Source: Ktedonobacter racemifer (GTDB lineage Bacteria; Chloroflexota; DTOL01; JACQYG01). From it: 5,508 bases of DNA. The stretch spans positions 1 through 5,508 of the forward strand of contig DYIS01000190.1 in the NCBI GenBank assembly GCA_020723545.1, in the 5' to 3' direction. The notes below the pieces were generated by a model, which was not told where the DNA came from, did not search any database, and was given only the letters and a program-made list of their open reading frames with translations. Position numbers and translations under genes: made by a program. This document shows, piece after piece, positions 1 to 4,537 of this stretch (positions are counted from its first letter, which is position 1; every line of letters starts with the position of its first letter).

Positions 1-1
1 C

Positions 2-52
2 GTCATCACCGCAGACGACACCATGAAAAATGAGTTTTCCGACAAGAACTAG
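2..52 (+). CDS. Possible 3' end of an upstream gene (last 16 codons)
   Basis: The frame is open from the window edge to a TAG at 50-52 and would encode a tail reading VITADDTMKNEFSDKN. The other two plus frames close earlier, at 24-26 and 31-33. The acidic, polar character fits a protein C-terminus, and the regulator promoter begins 9 bases after the stop, as expected at a gene boundary. The piece is too short for any family assignment, and an open frame of this length can occur by chance. Confidence 0.3.
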   Translation, partial: VITADDTMKNEFSDKN

Positions 53-61
53 TTAAAGAAC

Positions 62-90
62 TTGCAATTCTGGATAAAAGGGAGTATAAT
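62..90 (+). promoter_or_regulatory. SigA/sigma70-type promoter of the regulator gene
   Basis: TTGCAA at 62-67 (4 of 6 to the TTGACA consensus) and a perfect TATAAT at 85-90 are separated by exactly 17 bases. It sits in an AT-rich island in otherwise GC-rich DNA, directly before the first plus-strand gene. Transcription would be expected to start near 96-98, giving a leader of about 25 bases before the ATG at 122. No other site in the window matches the consensus as well. Confidence 0.72.
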
Positions 91-99
91 AATGAAAAT

Positions 100-116
100 T
101 TTGGTTTTTTTGGAAA
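100..116 (+). repeat. T-rich direct repeat, copy 1 (candidate operator in the regulator leader)
   Basis: TTTGGTTTTTTTGGAAA here matches 882-898 (TTTGGTTTTTTTGCAAA) at 16 of 17 positions, including 13 consecutive identical bases. This copy lies just downstream of the predicted transcription start of the regulator gene, where a bound protein would block transcription. Low complexity is a caveat. Confidence 0.4.
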
Positions 117-121
117 CAGCG

Positions 122-853
122 ATGAAGTTAACCTTCCGACAGCAGGCCTTCTTCGAAAAGCTCTCCGAACTGTACCGTGAGGCGCAGAAGCCGGTCCACT
201 ATTCGGTGCTGGCTCAGACTTTAGGGGTGAACCGCTTTTCCGCCTACGACATGCTCAGGGTGCTGGAGAGCAAAGGCCTGGTAGCCTCGGAATACCGGCT
301 ACCTGACAAAAACTCGGGGCCGGGCCGCTCCTCCGTGGTCTTCTACCCCATCGCCAAAGCCCGAGAAGTGCTCACCCGGCTTGCTGGCGATGCCTCGGAG
401 GGTCGCGAATGGGAACAGGCCAAGAAGAGGATCTTGACCAGCCTTCACCAGGGCCAGATCGATGAGGATGAGCTCCTGGATGAGCTTCTATCAGCCATAC
501 CCCAAACCAGCTCACCGCTGGCCTACTGCGGCCGCGTGATCACCGCCCTGGTCCTGAGCATCAAGACCCGCCTCCCCGTCGAGCTGGAGCCCGGCAAGAT
601 GCTGAAAACGCTGGGAAACGGTGAGGGAGGGATTGCGTCCGGCTTGAATCTGCTGGCGGGCGTGGCGGGGGGCGTGACGCTAACCATGAGAGCCAATCAG
701 GAAGTGCTAGACACGCTCCTAGAGTACGCCAGAAAATACCAGCGCTACCTGGACAAAATGGATCTGGACAAACGACGGGAGCTTTCCCGGTTTCTGCAAG
801 AGGTATTACAGAGCATCTCTCCGGCCTCCGGCCGGGAGGGCCGTACCGCCTGA
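122..853 (+). CDS. Winged-helix DNA-binding transcriptional regulator with an unrecognised C-terminal domain
   Basis: The predicted protein is 243 residues, starting MKLTFRQQAF. Residues 5-60 look like a LexA/MarR-style winged helix: a first helix (about 5-20), then a helix-turn-helix around HYSVLAQTLGVNRFSAYDMLRVLE, then KGLVASEYRL leading into a wing with GPGRSSVVF (66-74). Residues 90-125 are charged and helical. Residues 133-190 contain two hydrophobic stretches, the second glycine-rich (GLNLLAGVAGGVTLTMR, 174-190), which could form a ligand pocket or dimer core. Residues 191-230 form a charged, probably coiled helix. There is no LexA Ser/Lys protease region. I chose ATG 122 because an in-frame ATG at 92 lies within 2 bases of the -10 box and would not be transcribed from that promoter; GGAA at 112-115 is the available, weak ribosome binding site. 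A DNA-binding role is well supported; the target and effector are unknown. Its position before degV1, with a shared upstream repeat, suggests control of fatty-acid-related genes. Confidence 0.8.
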   Translation: MKLTFRQQAFFEKLSELYREAQKPVHYSVLAQTLGVNRFSAYDMLRVLESKGLVASEYRLPDKNSGPGRSSVVFYPIAKAREVLTRLAGDASEGREWEQAKKRILTSLHQGQIDEDELLDELLSAIPQTSSPLAYCGRVITALVLSIKTRLPVELEPGKMLKTLGNGEGGIASGLNLLAGVAGGVTLTMRANQEVLDTLLEYARKYQRYLDKMDLDKRRELSRFLQEVLQSISPASGREGRTA

Positions 854-870
854 TCCCGAGGCAGTTTTTT
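848..870 (+). terminator. Weak candidate terminator or attenuator after the regulator gene
   Basis: GCCT (848-851) can pair with AGGC (859-862), followed by AG and six T residues (865-870). The stem has only 4 bp and overlaps the stop codon. A competing pairing exists: CCGCC (846-850) with GGCGG (871-875), which would enclose the T-run. If real, this would give partial termination between the regulator and degV1. Confidence 0.22.
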
Positions 871-881
871 GGCGGCAATTC

Positions 882-898
882 TTTGGTTTTTTTGCAAA
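882..898 (+). repeat. T-rich direct repeat, copy 2 (candidate operator before degV1)
   Basis: This is the partner of the element at 100-116, differing only in G to C at the 14th base. It is preceded directly by GCAATTCT (875-882), an octamer that also occurs inside the regulator promoter at 64-71. The copy lies 34 bases before the degV1 start codon, a plausible operator position. The sequences are AT-rich and simple, so binding by the neighbouring regulator is an inference. Confidence 0.4.
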
Positions 899-902
899 AA
901 AA
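887..902. promoter_or_regulatory. Perfect T7-GC-A7 palindrome upstream of degV1
   Basis: Seven T, GC and seven A form a perfect 16-bp inverted repeat overlapping the second direct-repeat copy. It could be a dimeric repressor site or a bent A-tract element near the degV1 promoter. As RNA it has no room for a loop unless the centre opens, and A-U pairs are weak, so a terminator is less likely. Confidence 0.35.
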
Positions 903-916
903 TCTTATGACAGCAC

Positions 917-923
917 AGGAGGG
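917..923 (+). promoter_or_regulatory. Strong ribosome binding site of degV1
   Basis: AGGAGGG lies 8 bases before the ATG at 932. It is a near-perfect anti-16S match and fixes the start of the DegV protein at MVRIVTDST. Confidence 0.85.
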
Positions 924-931
924 TTCAAGCC

Positions 932-1771
932 ATGGTCAGGATCGTCACCGACAGCACGGCCTATCTGCCCAGTGAACTCGTGGCTCGTTACGGCATCCGC
1001 GTCGTACCACTGAACGTGAACTTCGCTGACGGCACCTTCAGGGACGGCGTAGACTTGACCGATGGAGAGTTCTTCCAAAAGCTCGCTACGGCCGATGTTC
1101 TGCCCACAACGTCTCAGCCATCGGCTGGGGACTTCCTCGAGGTGTTCAAAGAAGCCAGCGCCCAGGGGGACGGCGTGCTGGTCGTAACCATATCCGGAGG
1201 CCTCAGCGGCACGTATGAGTCCGCACTGGCCGCAAAGGATATGCTCCCTGGTGCGAATGTCAAGGTCATCGACTCGCAAAGCACCTCCATGGGGCTGGGG
1301 TTCCTGGTCCTGGCCGCCGCCCAGGCTGCCGAACAGGGCAAAGGGCTGGACGAGGTTGCCCGTCTGGTGGAGGAGCTGGTTCGGAAGGTCCAGGTATACT
1401 TCGTCGTTGACACGCTCAAGTACTTGCAAAAGGGCGGCCGCATCGGCGGCGCGGCGGCACTGGTGGGTTCCTTGCTCAACATCAAGCCTATCCTGTTCCT
1501 CGATGATGGCAAGGTGGAGGTGTTCGAAAAAGTCCGCACCAAGACCAAAGCCCTGGAGCGCATCTCGGAGGTCCTGGCGGAGAAAACAAATGGCTCCCAT
1601 GAGCTCCACGTGGCCGTCATCCACGCTCAGGCAGAGGCGGAAGCCCGGGCCCTGAGCGAGCGCATCGCCGCCCGGTTTCACCCTAGCGAACTCCATCTGA
1701 CCAGCGTCAGCCCGGTCATCGGCACCCATACTGGCCCCGGCGTGGTGGGCCTGGCCTTCTACGCCGCATAG
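932..1771 (+). CDS. DegV family (FakB-like) fatty-acid-binding protein, paralogue 1
   Basis: The 279-residue protein has the usual length and motif order of the DegV family: VTDSTAYLP (5-13), LPTTSQPSAGDF (57-68), ISGGLSGTYESA (87-98), IDSQSTSMGLGF (113-124), TLKYLQKGGRIGG (161-173), LLNIKPIL (181-188) and the C-terminal IGTHTGPGVVGLAFY (263-277). In the family's best studied members, staphylococcal FakB proteins, a Thr-Ser-His network holds the fatty acid carboxylate and a conserved Arg is needed for phosphorylation. The likely equivalents here are T60, S92, H266 and R202 in EKVRTK. The protein is cytosolic and would deliver a bound fatty acid to a FakA-type kinase, which is not in this window. 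It lies 78 bases after the regulator and may be read from the same promoter or from its own AT-rich upstream region. The acyl chain preferred cannot be read from sequence. Confidence 0.92.
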   Translation: MVRIVTDSTAYLPSELVARYGIRVVPLNVNFADGTFRDGVDLTDGEFFQKLATADVLPTTSQPSAGDFLEVFKEASAQGDGVLVVTISGGLSGTYESALAAKDMLPGANVKVIDSQSTSMGLGFLVLAAAQAAEQGKGLDEVARLVEELVRKVQVYFVVDTLKYLQKGGRIGGAAALVGSLLNIKPILFLDDGKVEVFEKVRTKTKALERISEVLAEKTNGSHELHVAVIHAQAEAEARALSERIAARFHPSELHLTSVSPVIGTHTGPGVVGLAFYAA

Positions 1772-1803
1772 GCCCGGACAGCCGTTATCGCGATCCGAGG
1801 GCC
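1771..1803. terminator. Imperfect hairpin between the convergent genes
   Basis: GGCCCGGA (1771-1778) pairs with TCCGAGGGCC (1794-1803) as a 5-bp plus 3-bp stem with a 2-base bulge. The loop contains the palindrome ATCGCGAT (1787-1794). It lies in the 56-bp gap between degV1 and the converging nitroreductase gene, so it could end transcription from both sides. Neither strand has a following T-run, so an intrinsic terminator is not proven. Confidence 0.3.
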
Positions 1804-1827
1804 ATGTTCAGGACACCAGTGCTCTAA

Positions 1828-2454
1828 CTAGGGCAAAAACGTAACGATCTCCTCTAGAGGCTTTCGTGGCCTTGCCGGCGGCGACTCGGCCGGGAGCCCT
1901 ACCGGGACCATGGCAAAGAGTCTCCAGGGCCTGGCGACGCCCAAGAGCCTCTCCAGCTCGTTGCGCGCCACCAGGGGCCCATGGGTCCAACAGGCACCGT
2001 AGCCCAGGGCATGGGCCGCAAGAAGCAGGTTCTCTACCGCGGCGGCGACCCCGTGAGGGCTGGGGTCATGCTGCTGCCCCAGGATCAGCTCTATAGCGTT
2101 CAGGTCCACCAGGTCATAGTCTTTCTGCAGCACAGCGATGGTCACCGGCGCCTGAGCAAAAAAGGTAGAGAACCGGCGCAGATAGCGCAGGTAGGCTTCC
2201 ATGCGGCGGGGCGCTCCTACCTTCTCTGAGCGCTCCAGGAGGGAGCAGAATTTATGCTCCACCGCCTGGGCCATCTGCTGCAAGAGGCCCCGGTCCTGAA
2301 CCACTACGAAGTGCCAGGGTTGCTGATTGGTTGCGCTGGGGGCGTGCCGGGCTGCCTCCAGCATTCGCCGGAGGTCCTCCCTGGGCACTGGGGTATCCTG
2401 GAACTTTCGAATACTTCGTCTACTCTGAATCGCCGTAAAGAGCTCCACCTTCAT
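1828..2454 (-). CDS. Nitroreductase family FMN-dependent oxidoreductase
   Basis: The 208-residue protein has the normal length of a single-domain nitroreductase. The FMN-phosphate motif SRRSIRKF is at 11-18, followed by AARHAPSATNQQPWHFVVV (34-52), which lines the flavin. The C-terminal half carries VAAAVENLLLAAHALGYGACW (136-156), the typical helix and flavin-contact segment. Such enzymes use NAD(P)H and FMN to reduce nitroaromatics, quinones, enones or other acceptors, usually as cytosolic homodimers; the physiological substrate is rarely predictable. A middle segment of about 30 residues (69-100) rich in Arg and aromatics probably forms the variable lid over the active site. It is the last gene of the minus-strand operon, starting 13 bases after the fabH stop. 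The ribosome binding site is modest (GAGG, 4 bases before ATG), so coupling to fabH translation is likely. A role in fatty acid metabolism would be guessed only from location. Confidence 0.88.
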   Translation of the reverse strand: MKVELFTAIQSRRSIRKFQDTPVPREDLRRMLEAARHAPSATNQQPWHFVVVQDRGLLQQMAQAVEHKFCSLLERSEKVGAPRRMEAYLRYLRRFSTFFAQAPVTIAVLQKDYDLVDLNAIELILGQQHDPSPHGVAAAVENLLLAAHALGYGACWTHGPLVARNELERLLGVARPWRLFAMVPVGLPAESPPARPRKPLEEIVTFLP

Positions 2455-2467
2455 CCCGCCTCACGCC

Positions 2468-3595
2468 TCAGCCCGGCTCTCTGCCGCCGCCGAGCAGGGC
2501 ATCGACCCTGCGCCACAAGCGTATGAGGGCCGACCTAAAGGCGTATAGTCTCCCTCGCATGCGGTGCCAGGCCGTCTTCCACCAGGGGACCGGCACCGGA
2601 GCAGCCACCGGCCCCCACTTCAGCACCGCTGCGGCCCAGGTGAGACCCGCCCCAAACCCCACCAGGACCAGGTGATCCCCCGGTTTCACCCGGCCGTTTT
2701 CGATGGCCTCGCACAGGGCAATGGGGATCGAGGCGGCAGAGGTGTTGCCATACTTCTCCAGATTGACGAATACCTTCTCGGGAGGGAGCTTCAGGAACTT
2801 CGCTGCAGACTGGATGATGCGCAGGTTGGCCTGGTGAGGTATCAGCAGATCGACCGACCCCAACCCCAGGTTCGCTGCCTTGATCGCCTGGACTGCAGCC
2901 TTGCCCATCACATTCACCGCGAAACGGAAGACCTCGCGGCCGTCCATTTTCACGTAATGCAGACGCTCCTCCACGGTGGAAAGACTGGCCGGGTGCTTGC
3001 TACCCCCTCCCGGTAGAATGAGCAGATCGGCACCGGAGCCATCGGCACCCAGGACGAAGGAGAGCAAGCCGCCGCCGTCGGCGTTGGGCCGCAAGAGCAC
3101 CGCTCCTGCGCCGTCGCCGAAGAGCACGCAGGTATTGCGGTCGGTCCAATCGACGATGCGGGAGAGGGTCTCCGCGCCGATGACCATGATCGTGTCATAG
3201 GCGCCGGTTTGGATGAACTGGGCTGCCGTGGCCAAAGCATAAACGAAGCCTGAGCATCCAGCAGCCAGGTCGAAGGCGCCGGCGCGGCTGGCCCCCAGGG
3301 CGTCCTGGACCAGACACGCTACCGACGGAAAAGCGTAGTCGGGGGTGGCGGTGGCCACGATGATCAGGTCCAGCCGCGCTGGGTTCACGTCAGCCATTTT
3401 CAGAGCCTCCTGGGCCGCCTGGATCGCCATGGTTGCCGTAGTCTCCCTGGGAGCAGCCACGCGGCGCTCGCTGATGCCCGTACGCTCGCGAATCCACTGA
3501 TCGGAGGTGTCTACCAACCGGGCTAAATCTTCGTTGGTCAAGACCTTGGCCGGGACGTACTTGCCCCAGCCCACCACCTGAGCATGTCTCTTCAA
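2468..3595 (-). CDS. fabH: Beta-ketoacyl-ACP synthase III (FabH) with C-terminal extension
   Basis: This enzyme condenses a short acyl-CoA primer (acetyl-CoA or a branched starter) with malonyl-ACP and so starts type II fatty acid synthesis. The catalytic triad is visible: Cys114 in DLAAGCSGFVYA, His254 in IPHQANLRI and Asn284 in EKYGNTSAAS. WIRERTGISERR (34-45) and FGDGAGAVLL (159-168) are further family hallmarks, and GFGAGLTWAAAVLKW (313-327) closes the normal fold. The protein then continues for 48 residues: a PVPVP linker (333-337), WW, and a basic helix rich in Arg and aromatics (about 341-368). Usual length is about 310-335; this one is 375. The start is TTG at 3593-3595, supported by GAGGAG 6 bases upstream and homology beginning at once. 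The start overlaps the degV2 stop in a TTGA tetranucleotide, implying translational coupling. Starter specificity (straight or branched) cannot be told. Confidence 0.95.
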   Translation of the reverse strand: MKRHAQVVGWGKYVPAKVLTNEDLARLVDTSDQWIRERTGISERRVAAPRETTATMAIQAAQEALKMADVNPARLDLIIVATATPDYAFPSVACLVQDALGASRAGAFDLAAGCSGFVYALATAAQFIQTGAYDTIMVIGAETLSRIVDWTDRNTCVLFGDGAGAVLLRPNADGGGLLSFVLGADGSGADLLILPGGGSKHPASLSTVEERLHYVKMDGREVFRFAVNVMGKAAVQAIKAANLGLGSVDLLIPHQANLRIIQSAAKFLKLPPEKVFVNLEKYGNTSAASIPIALCEAIENGRVKPGDHLVLVGFGAGLTWAAAVLKWGPVAAPVPVPWWKTAWHRMRGRLYAFRSALIRLWRRVDALLGGGREPG

Positions 3596-4464
3596 GATTG
3601 GCTCCTCAGCCCCAGGGGACTATCTGCCGGGCAACTGATAACCCCCACGATGCCTGGGCCGCCGTGCACCGTAAGTGAGTGGACCAGCTCGTGCACCGTG
3701 GCCTCCTGGCAGTTCAACCGCCTCTGGGCCTCCTGGCAAAGCCACTGGGCCTCCGGCAGGGCCCTGGCGTGGGCGACGGCTAGCTCCACCGGCCGCCGGC
3801 CCATGGCCTCCCCGGTCAGCTCCAACAGGCGCTCCAGCGACCTTCTCCGGGCGCGGACCTTTTCAAAGGCCTCCAGGAGACCGCCTTCCACCTTGATGAT
3901 CGGCTTGACGTCCAGGAGCGAGGCTAGAGCGCCTTGCAGCTTCCCCACCCGGCCGCTGGCCTGCAGGAACTTGAGAGTCGCCGGGGTCAGGTAGATCCTG
4001 GTGTTTGCCTTCATGAAGTCCAGGGCCTGGAGGATCTCCTCCTCGCCGGCCCCGCCCTCTGCCATCTGGGCTGCCCTGAGAACCATGAAGCCGGTGCCCA
4101 GAGAGATCGAGGCGGTGTCGTATACCACCACCTTCGCTCCGCCCTGGACCAGGCTTGCGCCCACACTGGCTGACTGGCAGGTGCCCGAGAGCCTGGCGGT
4201 AATGTGGCTGGAGAGGATGGTCGAGGCGCCAGGGGCCAGCTCCCGGTATACCTGGGCGAACGGTCCGGCGGCTGGCACCGAGGTTTTGGGGACCACGCCC
4301 GACTCCACCTGCCCGTAGAAGTATTCGTCATCCAGATTCACGCCCTCCTGGAAAGTCGCCTGGCCGAGTTGGACGTTGATCGGCAGGACGTGGATGTCGT
4401 AGCGTCTCAAAAGCTCCACCGGCAGGTTGCAGGTGCTATCGGTTACCACCTTGATCTTCGCCAT
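3592..4464 (-). CDS. DegV family (FakB-like) fatty-acid-binding protein, paralogue 2, within the fab operon
   Basis: The 290-residue protein has all DegV motifs: VVTDSTCNLP (6-15), PKTSVPAAGPF (59-69), ITARLSGTCQSA (88-99), YDTASISLGTGF (115-126), TLKFLQASGRVGKLQGA (163-179), LLDVKPII (183-190) and SLTVHGGPGIVGV (263-275). Likely ligand and kinase residues matching FakB proteins are T61, S93, H267 and R204. It differs from paralogue 1 around the pocket (KTSVPAAGP against TTSQPSAGD, GTCQS against GTYES), so a different acyl chain is plausible. The tail PADSPLGLRSQS goes beyond the usual end, and its codons contain the fabH ribosome binding site. AGGAGG 5 bases before ATG fixes the start. It lies 72 bases after fabF and overlaps fabH by 4 bases, so it is co-expressed with fatty acid synthesis enzymes. 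It would present free fatty acid to a FakA kinase encoded elsewhere; this is inferred from the family. Confidence 0.92.
   Translation of the reverse strand: MAKIKVVTDSTCNLPVELLRRYDIHVLPINVQLGQATFQEGVNLDDEYFYGQVESGVVPKTSVPAAGPFAQVYRELAPGASTILSSHITARLSGTCQSASVGASLVQGGAKVVVYDTASISLGTGFMVLRAAQMAEGGAGEEEILQALDFMKANTRIYLTPATLKFLQASGRVGKLQGALASLLDVKPIIKVEGGLLEAFEKVRARRRSLERLLELTGEAMGRRPVELAVAHARALPEAQWLCQEAQRRLNCQEATVHELVHSLTVHGGPGIVGVISCPADSPLGLRSQS
3602..3607 (-). promoter_or_regulatory. Ribosome binding site of fabH (supports its TTG start)
   Basis: On the minus strand GAGGAG lies 6 bases before the TTG at 3595-3593 and inside the last codons of degV2. Together with the lack of any suitable nearby ATG or GTG in frame, this decides for the TTG start. 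Confidence 0.75.
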
Positions 4465-4469
4465 CGGTG

Positions 4470-4475
4470 CCTCCT
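4470..4475 (-). promoter_or_regulatory. Ribosome binding site of degV2
   Basis: On the minus strand AGGAGG is placed 5 bases before the ATG at 4464-4462, which fixes the start at MAKIKVVTDS. Confidence 0.8.
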
Positions 4476-4500
4476 GCCCCTGGGAAAGATGGGACGATGA

Positions 4501-4537
4501 GGGGTTGGGCCAACTGTGACCGTGCTGGCTGAGCCCC
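4501..4537 (-). other. Two-step RNA stem-loop between fabF and degV2
   Basis: Read on the minus strand, GGGG (4537-4534) pairs with CCCC (4504-4501). Inside this, after 4-base unpaired flanks, GCCAGC (4529-4524) pairs with GUUGGC (4514-4509) including one G-U pair, around a 9-base loop. It starts at the last base of the fabF stop codon. No U-run follows, so it is not an ordinary terminator; it could protect or set the processing of the fabF message. No promoter-like -35/-10 pair is visible in the 72-base gap. Structure by eye only. Confidence 0.3.

Noticed and set aside
92..94. ATG with GGGAG 7 bases upstream as start of the regulator
   Set aside because: It lies 2 bases after a perfect -10 box, so a transcript from that promoter would not contain the ribosome binding site and probably not the codon.
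828..842. CCTCC/GGAGG stem-loop near the end of the regulator gene as a terminator
   Set aside because: It lies inside the coding region and is not followed by a T-run; the T-run begins more than 20 bases later.
561..878. Minus-strand open frame opposite the end of the regulator gene
   Set aside because: The translation is low-complexity Pro/Arg/Ser-rich sequence, and the frame lies opposite a supported gene.
883..911. Possible degV1 promoter TTGGTT, 17 bp, TATGAC
   Set aside because: Only 3 of 6 and 4 of 6 bases match consensus, and the predicted start would fall in the ribosome binding site; not strong enough to list as a promoter.
905..1729. Long open frame (274 codons) on the minus strand opposite degV1
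   Set aside because: It runs antisense to a clear DegV gene, shows no family motif, and is the kind of shadow frame that GC-rich codon use produces.
3584..4500. Several plus-strand open frames opposite degV2
   Set aside because: They overlap each other and a well-supported DegV gene, have no recognisable motifs, and lack convincing ribosome binding sites.
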